64,000 nt of DNA from Setoptus koraiensis (taxonomy: Eukaryota > Arthropoda), in NCBI GenBank assembly GCA_048013815.1, contig CM106585.1, forward strand, positions 4,278,001 to 4,342,000. The letters run 5' to 3'. The notes beneath the pieces are model-generated. The model made no database searches. It was not told the origin of the DNA and saw only the letters and a program-made list of their open reading frames with translations. Made by a program: the position numbers and the translations under genes. Positions 47,115 to 57,694 of this stretch are shown one piece after another. Within the stretch, counting starts at the first letter, position 1; each line of letters starts with the position of its first letter.

Positions 47115-47150
47115 CCAGCCAGCGAGAAAAATCTTTTTCTCGCTGGCTGG
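47115..47150. repeat. Perfect hairpin, 17 bp arms, 2 nt loop
   Basis: Left arm CCAGCCAGCGAGAAAAA at 47115-47131, right arm 47134-47150, with no mismatch. Followed by a further GGCTGG echo. Confidence 0.95.
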
Positions 47151-48831
47151 TTGGCTGGCCCCCGTCTGACCTCTTTGTCGAGTCTCTCGTTTCTGTGGTT
47201 CCATTCGTTGTGGCGCTGCGCTCGCATGATTGTGCCAGACACACACACACAATAAGTGTATACACACAAGTGTATAAGTGTCACGAGTTGAGGCCAGTTG
47301 GGGCCCGCTCGGTTGACGCGCGGCCAATCTGGCCCCAACACAAACTTGCCAGCACTGCCAATTGGCACAGATTGCGCGCCCCACACACAAAAGAATGAAA
47401 TGGGAAATTTTTTGAGCGCGAGTGGGGCGCACAAAAAGGGCGCAAGGACACAAGCGAGCGCTTTCGCAAAAGACGCCCGCTTAGATTAGTTTTGAGGCCC
47501 AATTTCAACTGGACCAATTTCTACAACATCCACATGTTTATCACACACACACACACACTCACAATGTTGCCGATCGCGGGCCCCCGCCCCCGTACGCTGG
47601 CCATTTAAGCGCTATGTGCTGGCCTGTATAGTGTTCGGTCAACTGCTGGTTCGGCCGCCAGTTGGGCTATTAGTTGATAGTTTGTAGTTGCAGCGAAACG
47701 CAGCTGCCGAACGGGCTCCAATTGTCCGATCCGGCGATATTCGCCTTATTTGGCCCGGCCGGCCCAAATGAGAGCGACGGGCGTTTTTAAGACATTTTTC
47801 GTCGCTCGACACTGGCCGAAAAGCGGCAAAAGACTGGCCAAAGCTGGCAAAAGACTGGCCAAAAACTAGAGAAAAACTGGCGATTCTTTGAAATTGCGCC
47901 CCAAATGACAATTCACTTTGTGCGTCGGCTGTCTCCACTGCGCCGACCGGCGACCGTGGCGACCGTGGCGACCGTAATAGCGACTAAATAGAGTCTCGTC
48001 CGACAGACTCCACGGGGCGCCCTCTTGCAAGCTCTTGCAAATGCTTTGTGTGCGATATGTGCCGAGCAGGCAAGAATATAATAGAATTTTCCATTCTGTG
48101 CTGGCGGCCCGGTCGCGGCGCCCGCCGTACACCGTCGGAGCGGCTCGGGCGGCGGGCCCGCTCCGCTCGTGAGCGCCCGCTCCGCTCATAAGCGCCCGTG
48201 AGCGTTTAAAAGCGCTCACGAGAGGACGGGTTCGTGTTTTGCGGCTTTTGTCTGGCAAATAGCGCCCGAGCTGCAAAGTGTGCTGACACACAGCAATGCC
48301 CGCCAGGCCAGGCGACTATTAATTTAGGGCTAACGATAATTGTTGTCATCTTCTGGCGAAAGGCTCTTATGTTATCATTATATAAGATATATATCTGGTG
48401 ATTTTATCCTTGGCCTTTTATTCTTTTATCGCCAAAACGAGTTCGCACACTGTCTGGGCATTCGAGCATTCGGGCATCTCAGCGTTCGGGCATCGGAGCG
48501 TTCGGGCATCGGAGCGTTCGGCCGCTCGAGCGGCCGCGGGACCACCTAGCGACGAAACGCAAATTTGTCTTCTTTTGTTGTAAGTTTAGTTATGATTTAT
48601 TATTTTAAACGCTCGCCTCGTTTAACTCGCTCGCTCGCCATGCTCAAAAGAGACTCTCGATTTGAGAGAAAAGAATTCGCGCCGGAAAATTGCGCGCGGG
48701 CCAGAAATTGAAGCAGCGACACGGCTGACAAGTGCATCAAACGCACGCTGTTGTCTCGCCAACTTGCCAAAGTGCCCCCTTATGATAATTGTATCTGCTT
48801 GCGTCACCCATCAGACTGGACAAACTGGCTT

Positions 48832-48932
48832 TTGTCGCCGTTGATGTCGCCGTTGTCGCCGTTGTCGCCGTTGTCGCCGTTGTCGCCGCTGTCGCCGTTG
48901 TCGCCGCTGTCGTTGATGTCGCCGTTGTCGCG
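48832..48932. repeat. Minisatellite, 9 bp unit, about 11 copies
   Basis: Tandem TTGTCGCCG units with a few changes. Confidence 0.9.
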
Positions 48933-49470
48933 GCTGCAACGGCCGGACAGGTTGCCCGGTTTCTCGCAAGTCAGATAAAAGTTTGCCAAAAGTCCGGCTC
49001 AAAACAAACACAAACACGTGGTGTTTGCTCTGGCTGTGGCTTGTGTTTGCTTTGTGCACATAATATAAAAGTATCTAATGCTGTAAGTATGTCAATGCTC
49101 TTGATCATTATTAATTGCGCCGCTCGCCTACTTACACAACAGGTAACAGCAGCGCGAGCTGCACGAGCTAACTGGCGCGGCATTAGCGGGCAAGCCAACA
49201 CGTGTTCAGCAATTGTATCACGTTTCTTGGTTACTTGACCGTTACTATCTGTGACTACTGTAACCGTTACTATCTGTGACTACTGTAACCGTTACACTGA
49301 GTGTAACGGGTGAGTATGCCAATTACCTGACTGGCGTTTGCGCAGCGTTTGCGGCACAGTATTTATGTCAGCACAGTTAGTGACAGTTTAGTGAGGTTGG
49401 CACAGCGAGCGTGTCGCCAAGACAGTGTGTGTCGCTCAGCAAAACAAAACGAAACGCAACACGACACACC

Positions 49471-49536
49471 AAAACACAACAAAACACAACAAAACACAAC
49501 AAAACACAACAAAACACAACAAAACACAACAAAACA
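49471..49536. repeat. Minisatellite, 10 bp unit x6, perfect
   Basis: Six identical AAAACACAAC units and a partial seventh, preceded by related diverged copies. Confidence 0.93.
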
Positions 49537-49886
49537 AGGTGAAGCGGGCGCAATTACTGTTAGGTGCACACGGGTAATCAGTGGGACGAGTGATTATAGC
49601 GCTGCCCATTACGTAACAGTGCGAGTGACAGCCCGAGTGACAGCGCGAGTAACAGTTAGCTGGCGAGCAGTGTCAAGGCGAGCGCACGTTAAAGCGAGCG
49701 GGCGCCGGTTAGTGAGGGGCCCACGACGAGCAGCGACAGAAACAATTTATAGCAATTTATAAGCAAATGCACTTGTGTGTCGGGCCCGTGCGACGCTTAT
49801 TGCACTTTGCTCACTTGGCCCTGTCGGCGTACGTTGCCAACATCGCCACTAGATGTCCAATAGATCACCGAGACAAGCCAACGCCG

Positions 49887-49912
49887 CTGTTACCTGTGAG
49901 CACAGGTAACAG
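49887..49912. repeat. Perfect hairpin, 12 bp arms, 2 nt loop
   Basis: CTGTTACCTGTG and its exact complement around AG. Confidence 0.9.
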
Positions 49913-50471
49913 GTACGAGGTGGCAAAATTAAAAAGATGCTTGCATAATTCATCATTGTGCTTAAATGGGCGCGTCGTGCGCATTGTTAGCATCACGCGG
50001 CCATTGTTAGCATTACGTGGGCACTGTGTGCGCTAGTAGTGTTCATGTTGACTCGTGTGCCACGAGTTGAATAATTATGCAAATTAAGTTTCGTCATCAT
50101 CGTATGACAATGCGTCACCCACTGACACAATTGATGCAATTGCAGCGCCGAGCGACAACGACAACAACACACACAATGGCCACTGATGGGTCATGTAAAT
50201 GAGCACCTTCAAGGGAGCGCAATATTCATTTATTGGCATCATCAGTCATGTTGCGTTTAGCCCACTTATTACGCTTTATCTAACAGGCCGAGCGCTTGTT
50301 TTGAGCAAGCGGTTGCGCAAGCTCGCCGGCCAGTTGGGGCCCGGCGGCGCGTGGGGCCAACTGGTCGGCGAGCTCGCGAGTTTGCGAGTTGAAAAGAGGC
50401 CGTCAGCAGCTCATTGTTGTGACTCATATTGCACCGGTCAGCGGGCCGCTCTGTGCGAACTTGTCACTGAC

Positions 50472-50502
50472 AGCTTCTCACTGGCAAGCCCAGTGAGAAG
50501 CT
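50472..50502. repeat. Perfect hairpin, 13 bp arms, 5 nt loop
   Basis: AGCTTCTCACTGG and its exact complement flank CAAGC. Confidence 0.9.
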
Positions 50503-50643
50503 CGCCAGAGGCTCGCTCTTGCTCAGACGTCGATAGGCCGGTTTATCGCTATATCGATACATTGATACATTGACGTTGGGAGTGAGATATGGTCGAATGC
50601 GGGCGGCTTTGGGGCGACCGTTATTTTGCAAGTTGTGCGCCTT

Positions 50644-50689
50644 GCAAGGTGAGTTGTTCATGCAAGTTGTGCTGGACAACTCACCTTGC
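50644..50689. repeat. Perfect inverted repeat, 14 bp arms, 18 nt loop
   Basis: GCAAGGTGAGTTGT at 50644-50657 and its exact complement at 50676-50689. Confidence 0.9.
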
Positions 50690-51151
50690 CGAAAGCATCT
50701 TGCACGGCACAGCACAGCACAGGTGAGCCACTGAGACAGTTGGTGGCCCAGAATGGCGAAATTACAGTGCAAAGTGTGCCAAAAAGACTGCCATTGATAA
50801 TGTCGTTTGCATGCCATTATCGCTATCGCGCATAGAGCGCTCACTGTGCGCCTCTATGCGGCGGCCATTTCAGCCTACCATTTTAGGGTACGTTACGCCG
50901 TGAGCCAGAGCGCCTATTACGTAAGACAGGGCGCCCATTACGTAAGGCGCTCCTATTACGTAAGGCGCGCGTTGCGTAAGTTGCGCGTGTTGCGTAAGGC
51001 GCTCGTAGTGCGCGTGTTGCGCGAACGCGCAAGTGCGCGGGTGCACAGGGCAATATGTGTAATATGTTGAACTGCATCTTGACACAATCATCATCATAAT
51101 CATTCAATATCATTATCATCGCGGCGCAGTGTGCAGTCGCTGTTGTTGTGC

Positions 51152-51178
51152 CGTTGCTGTTGTTGTTGTTGTTGTTGT

Positions 51179-51225
<47 letters not shown>

Positions 51226-51250
51226 TTGTTGCTGTTGTTGTTGTTGTTGC

Positions 51251-51284
<34 letters not shown>

Positions 51285-51300
51285 GCTGTTGTGTTGTTGT
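51152..51300. repeat. TTG/CTG trinucleotide tract
   Basis: About 150 bases of TTG and CTG triplets. On the minus strand it is CAA/CAG. No gene uses it. Confidence 0.92.
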
Positions 51301-51368
51301 CCCGGCAACAGATTCCGTTCAACGGCCACCGTTGTGTCGCTGTTGGCGCTGCCAGCAGCGCGACACGC

Positions 51369-51440
51369 GCAACAGCGACACGAGCGACGCGAGCAACAGC
51401 GACACGAGCGACGCGAGCAACAGCGACACGAGCAACGCGA
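51369..51440. repeat. Minisatellite, 24 bp unit x3
   Basis: Three units starting GCAACAGCGACACGAGCGAC; the third has one or two changes. Confidence 0.9.
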
Positions 51441-52089
51441 GCAGTTGGGCCCGCTAGAGCTAGCGAAGGCTAGCGAAAGCCCGAGAACTTCTCGGCGACC
51501 AAGCCAACTGCCAACTGGCCGTGTAGCCAGCCGAGACACAACAAATTTTTTGAGGGGCCCAAATTTAAGCAGTTAAGCAAGCGATAAGAATTCCTCTCAC
51601 GCTCGCTAATGGTTGAGAATGCGTTGTGTGCATCGTGTGTTGGGCCCACTGGCGCAAGAAGTCGCTCTTGTCGCGGGGAACAAGTCGCTTTGTTTTGTTC
51701 TTTGTCTTCTTGTTCTTGTTTCTTCATCATGCTCGAAGGGCGTCGTCATGGCGAGCGTCGTCGTCATCATGACAAAAAGAACAAGTGCCACAAGTTATCA
51801 TGCTCGCGCTCGTCGCGCCCCAATATCGATACATCTTGTCTTATCTCTATCAAGTTGCCGGGGCCCCAACTCGATCAATTGATTTCCACGTGCGACTCGT
51901 AACTCGCTCTCTCGCTCAACTTTCAACGCGGCCCGCTCTTTATTTCATATTTACTCTCTATGAGGCGCGCAGTCCGTGGCGCGCCACTGTGCAGTCTGGG
52001 CACAGTGACACTAGCAACGAGCCGCCAGCCGCCAGCAACGAGCCGCCAGCAACGAGCCCCCAGCAAGAGGCCCCAGAGCAGCCGCTTCC

Positions 52090-52200
52090 GCGTGCAAAGT
52101 TCACGTGCAGTTCGCGTGCAGTTTGCGTGCCGTTCGCGTGCAGTTCGCGTGCAGTTCGCGTGCAGTTCACGTGCAAATCGCGTGCAGTTCACGTGCAAAG
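52090..52200. repeat. Minisatellite, about 10 bp unit, CGTGCAGTTC
   Basis: About ten diverged units. Each carries a GCGTG or CACGTG word, the core types bound by bHLH and bHLH-PAS factors. Confidence 0.85.
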
Positions 52201-53253
52201 TGTCGCAAAGGAAACCGTGCCGTCGCGGCGGCGGCGCTGCAGGCGCTGGCGCTGGCAAGTGAAGAGAGTTTATTCACTTAAATCATGAAATATTAAAGTC
52301 ATTTTGGGCAGCGCACTTGTCAGCGACAACGGCGACAACGGCGACAACGGCGACAACCGGCGACAACAGCAGTGACAACGATGATTTGATTGTTGTCGGC
52401 AGCTCAATCGAGGGCCAACTGGCGAGCCACTCACAAAGTTACTCTCGAGCCTAATCTCATTCCGACGCTCGTCATAACCGCTGCTCGCAACAGCGCCGAG
52501 GCGTCAACTTTCACTTGTGACACTCGACACACGACAACGCCGAGTCGCATAATTCAATAGCTTCAATGACAACAGCAGCAACAACAACAACAGCAACAAC
52601 AGCGGCAACAACAACAACAGCAGCAACAACAGCGGCAACAGCAGCGGCAGCTCCGTTAAACAACAGCCCTGGCGGCGTATTGGCCTGTCGTCGTTGATTG
52701 GCGCCGGCGCGCTGTCACGCATACGCAACGTGTTATGTAACTCGTGTTGCATTACACGACACTGTTGGCGCGTACGCAGTTATGTAACCCACAGATTGTA
52801 TGACAGATACTAACAGATGTTACAACAAACTCATTTTGATTTTAAAGCCGGCAAGCTAATTGCGCAATGTGTCATTCGCTGTGTCATTCGCTGTGTCATT
52901 CGCTGTGTCACATGGTAGTCATATGGCAGTTGACGGGCGACGTGTCCAGCCAGACTCTGGTGTGTATGCCAAACAATACGACACTACAATGGCCATTTGT
53001 CGCCGCGCTCTTCCGTTTCCTGCAGTTTGCTCGCGCCAGTTTGCATATACTGCATAATATATGTTGTATGTTGTTGGCGGCGATTTGGCGGCAGTTTGTT
53101 GGCAGTTTGCTGGCGGTTTGCCGGCGGTTGGCCGGCAGACGGCAGCAGCGTGGCGCAACGGGGGCGACAGCCAAAATAGAAGGCCAACAAGCCACACCAA
53201 ACTAAACTGAGGCGCTCTGGCGGTCAAGCCGGCACTCATGTTTTTACATGTTT

Positions 53254-53272
53254 GCCGCAAACAGTTTGCGGC
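53254..53272. repeat. Perfect hairpin, 9 bp arms
   Basis: GCCGCAAAC and its exact complement around a single A. Confidence 0.8.
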
Positions 53273-56200
53273 TGCACTGCACTGACAGTCTGAGCAGACA
53301 AATGATGCAAATAATTGCGGCACCCCGACAAGGCCACCATTCGCCAAACAGTGCCAAAACCCCGTTTGCCCGCGCCCCCATAACCCCGTTGCAAGGGCGC
53401 TGCCGAGTGCTGCAGTTATTGCGGTGCCACGGGTGCAACGGGGGCCGCCCCGCACTTGATCAAACGTTGCGAGTGGGGCGAAATCGGACATTGCAAGTGG
53501 CGCCAAATCTAACAAGTGCCAGATTTGAAGCCGTGTGTCGGGCCCCAACAACGTTCGTTTGTTGTTGCGGGCGTTGTTTGTCGCTGCCGTTAGTGTATCA
53601 CTGACGAGCTCGATAATTAGAATGGAGTGTGACACTTATGCGCGCGCGCGCGCGCCCCCTACACCCCAATTCCTAGGGCGAGCGAGCTAATAGCGCTATT
53701 AGACGCGCCTAAGTAAAAGTGTCTCGCCAGCGAGCTCACGTTGGCTTCGCGTTGGCTAGATTGGCTAGATTCGCTAGATTCGCAGTGGCAGCGGCGGTTG
53801 CAGTTGGGGGCGATAATTGAATTGTCGCGCTGCATGCCGTCAATTGGCTTACACGCGACTGGCCTATTATACGTTATGTTATGTAAGCTTTTATAAGCTT
53901 TTATAACAATGGTTTATATGAATGGAGCGGGCGAGTTTTGGCGAGCTTGGCAACATTAAAAGGCACTTGCTGGCCGCACTTGGCGCCGGTGACAGCGAAC
54001 AAGAGCCGGCGCCAAGTGCTCGTGGCGTCTCGTTGCTCGTGCTCGTGTATATTTGACGCGCCGCGCGCGTGTGTGTGTTATACGCCATTAGACAGAACAG
54101 CGGCGCTCACAGGCAGACTTAATCAAGATTAATTTGCATAAAGTCGGCGCCGTTTTCGCCTTCTTTGTTGGCTTCTTTGCTCGTGCTCGCGCCGTGCTCG
54201 CGCCGTGCTCACGCCGTGCTAAAACCGTGCGACAACGTGCGACAACGTGCGACAACGTGCGCGACACGAGCCGCGCAAAAGCGCGCCATCTTGCGCACGT
54301 TGCCACGCAAAAGCGCGCCTTGTGTCACTTTGGGCCCGCCGGCTCATTGTTGCGCAATATTATCAGTGGCCCCATTGATAATGTGATATACTCGCGATAC
54401 ACTTGTGATATATATATATATATAATAATATAATAATATTATAGTATCACAATATTGCGCCTCGTTGACACCGGGCCACCGCACTGTCACTGCCACCGTG
54501 CGCGGCTCCACGGGCCGGAGCTAACAAGTGCGAGTGTGCGGCCATCGCCGGCTTGAGCGGGCCGCCAATCTCTGGCCAATCTCTGGCCAATCTCTGGCCA
54601 ATGCCGTCGGCCCGGCGAGCGCCACCACGAGCGGCCCGACGAGCCTACCAACGAACAAAGTCAACGACAATAAGTTGTCGATGAGCGGCCGCGTCAAGCC
54701 CGCTCGGCAAGCCGCACCGCGCAAAGAGACGCAATCAAACAAAACACGTCTTGACACATCTCATTATCTAATCACGTCCATTGTTCTTCTCGCTGGGCGC
54801 CCCTCGCTCGCCCCCTGCCTCTCGTGACTGCCCCCCTTAACGCTGCTGGGGCCCATGTGCCGGGGAGCGGTTAGCTGCGGCCTCGGTGGCCCCGCGGCCT
54901 GTCAGCATGACCATACATTACTGGTAGTTAGTTGCGCAACGACAGCGCCAATTGGCATTGTTATAAGTTGGCGCAGTTGTGACGCAAAAGTTGCATAAGT
55001 AGTTGGCTGGTGCGCTGTTGTGCACTGACAACAGTCGCTAAAGTCGCTAAAGTCGCTATAGTCGCCATAGTCGCGATGGTCGCTATGTGCCGCATGTTGC
55101 CTCAATCGATAGTGACAGCGCGCTGCGCGCACACGCCCAGCTCGGCACAGCCCGCCAAGCTAGCCAAGCTCGGCAAGCTCGCAGGTTGTTGCGCCGAGCT
55201 CGCATTTGCACATTTGTTACAAGTGCGTTAACCGGCAGCTTGCCGCTCGCCAGTTGCGACACACCGAGGTGCCTAGGTGACCTGGGCGCTGCACAACGCG
55301 CGAGCTGCTCATTTATCATTGATGAATTATCCAGTTGCGTTGCTTTGCGTTTTATGCGCGTGTTGTGCTGCCAACACGCGCATGTGTTTGTATAATGAGT
55401 TCGGGCATGTCTAGCGACAACGACGACAGCGGCGACAACGACGACAGCGGCGACGGCGGCAAGTCGCGACACAACGCCACGGCAAATATTGTCTCAATGG
55501 CCCCTGGGGCCCGCACTTGTCGCCGAGCCGCTGGCTGGCTGGTGTCACTCGTTGCTGGCTCGCGACAACTCGCGACGCAAGTGGCCACGGCGAGCACTTG
55601 GCGCAACACAAACACCGACGACGACGACAACAACAACAACAACAAGCTGACGTGGCCCCAACAATCGACTTGTCGACAAATGACAACGCACACACGCACT
55701 CAGCAATAACGGTAATAGCAATAATAATAATAATGACAATCATCATCGTAATAGTCACAGATAACAGCGGGAGTCGGTAATGGCCGGCGAGCGGGCCGCA
55801 CCGCCATGACGAGAGGGGCGAGCGGGCGGCAGGGGCGAAAACGGGAGCCTGCCTCTCAACTGGCCAGCCAGCACGAGCTAGCACGTGCTGGCACGCGCTT
55901 CGCGACAGGCTTCGCGACAGGCCGTGCAGGGCGGCCCATTTGAGGCTGTCCGGTTTAATAAGTTTAATAAGAGTGTCTCGCCAGAGATGCTCGCGCCGGC
56001 CGCCAGTGGGCAAATCAGGGGCGCTCGTGACAGCGCCACGGTGATCAAAGTTGTAACTTGTTGTAACCAATCGCTCGTTTGCTGGCCGCTTGTCTACACG
56101 TGCCCACTCGCAAGCGACTACCACTGCTGCTCACGTGCCACTAGTGCCCGACTCGGGCCGGTACTTGACTCCGCCGGCCAGTGCATTATCCGCTGCCGGC

Positions 56201-56801
56201 GAGCATCCGCCGTGAGCCCGAATTCAATGAACAATGCAGCGGATGAGCACCGGCACACAATGGAGCCACCAGAGACAATTACTCCAATGTTATTTGTCTC
56301 CAATGTTGCCCCAATGTGTGCCCGTTTCGCCCGATTTGCCCATTTTTCCCATTTTGCCCGTTTTACCTTGTAGCGTTTTACGTGGTTGCGCCACCGACGG
56401 TTAAAGACGAACTAGAGCGCGAGCCCAAATTTCTGCTATTTGGGTCCGTTTTGTTTTGGTCGCGGCCCCAGTCTCCAGTTATCACTGTGTGACACATTGT
56501 GCCACCAGCGACGGACAATGAACAAGCGCGAATGCCAACGGATAATGCGGCCGGATAATGCGCAAGCGAGAACGGGAGGCGCCCCTCGATTCGGGCCTCG
56601 ATCGGTTGGGGTCGCATTGGGGCGGCCGTCGGCGGACCGGTTGCGATTGAGCGGCGCGGGCCGCGCCACGAGCGCCAATGCAAATTGCGAATGCAAGCGA
56701 GCGGCTCAAGTGAAACGCAGTATGCAAATAATTCGTCATCATCCTTTCAAATAATCATCCTGGCGAAACATTTAAATCACTCGCTCGCTGCCAGCGCTGC
56801 C

Positions 56802-56893
56802 TGGCCGCTTGACCGGCCAGCGTCTGGCCAGTTGACGGGGCAGCGTTTGGCCGCTTGACCGGCCAGCGTTTGGCCAGTTGATCGGGCAGCGGG
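56802..56893. repeat. Higher-order minisatellite, 23 bp units A-B-A-B
   Basis: Four 23-base units; 1 and 3 (TGGCCGCTTGACCGGCCAGC) resemble each other more than they resemble 2 and 4 (TGGCCAGTTGACGGGGCAGC). So the array duplicated as a 46-base pair. Confidence 0.88.
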
Positions 56894-57031
56894 TCACTGG
56901 ACTGGAGCCAATTTTTGGAATTCATAAATCACAGCAGCCAGTTGTAATAACAACTGGAGCAGGGGGCCCGCTATATTATAATAACGGCGCTCACTTGCTG
57001 TTGTCACTGTTTTATCATTCGGCACTGCGAG

Positions 57032-57064
57032 CCGCTCGACGAAACAGTTTGTTTCGTCGAGCGG
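57032..57064. repeat. Perfect hairpin, 15 bp arms, 3 nt loop
   Basis: CCGCTCGACGAAACA and its exact complement flank GTT. Confidence 0.94.
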
Positions 57065-57407
57065 TAACTGTCGCTCGGCCAGCATGTCTAGACATACTGA
57101 CCAAAGTGTGTCTAGATATACTGACCGAGCGTCTAGCGACCAGCTCGACAGGCTGACAAAAGTGGCCCCCATTTGCGAGGCGCAGTTCGAATAACTGTCA
57201 GCGCAGCGAGTGCACACAGTTTTGGGGCCAAGTGGGGCCCAAATTGTGTCTGTCGCATCATTATCATATGTTGTTGTGCATGTCTCATGCTTCATTGGTC
57301 AATAGTTGAAAGTGACCGCCACAAGTGACCACCAAACTGTCCACCGGCTACTTTGGGGCCCGCCAAGCGAGCGGCTGGCCGGGCCAGTTTGGCCTCTTCT
57401 CTTGCTG

Positions 57408-57526
57408 GGGACTTGGGCCACTTGTCAGTCGGGACTTGGGCCACTTCTCGGTCGGGACTTGGGCCACTTCTGGCCTCTTCTCAGTCGGGACTTCTGGCCA
57501 CTTGTCAGTCAGGGCTTCTGGCCAGC
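57408..57526. repeat. Minisatellite, 23-33 bp units
   Basis: Four to five units beginning GGGACTTGGGCCACTT or GGGACTTCTGGCCACTT; one carries an extra internal ten bases. Confidence 0.85.
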
Positions 57527-57672
57527 ACGGCGACCGCGAGCGGCCACTCAAAGTTGCAACGTAACTCAAGACGCTCTCAAGAGGCTGTGTCAGCACGGCA
57601 TCAAAATTCAGCCGATGGGGCGCAAACAGATCGCAGCGCCGCCAGCAAGACAGGCCCGTGCAAACAATGGCC

Positions 57673-57694
57673 AATTTGAATTTAAATTCAAATT
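57673..57694. repeat. Perfect 22 bp AT-rich palindrome
   Basis: Centred on TTTAAA, flanked by near-symmetric CCAA and TTGG extensions. Confidence 0.85.

Larger units (their letters stand above)
46241..52000. other. GC-rich gene-poor stretch, part 2
   Basis: No exon supported. The densest zone of perfect hairpins (46582-46610, 47115-47150, 49289-49309, 49887-49912, 50472-50502, 50644-50689) and of short minisatellites. Open frames up to 218 codons run over trinucleotide repeats and are not gene-like. Confidence 0.55.

Noticed and set aside
50883-51539. 218-codon minus-strand frame over the CAA/CAG tract
   Set aside because: Openness comes from a stop-free trinucleotide repeat; all frames of the tract are open.
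52919-53635. 238-codon minus-strand frame
   Set aside because: GC-rich sequence with few stops in any frame, no domain, low-complexity flanks and no splice context.
55411-56124. 237-codon minus-strand frame
   Set aside because: Runs through GAC/CAA repeats; Arg/Cys/Ala-rich text typical of GC-rich non-coding DNA.
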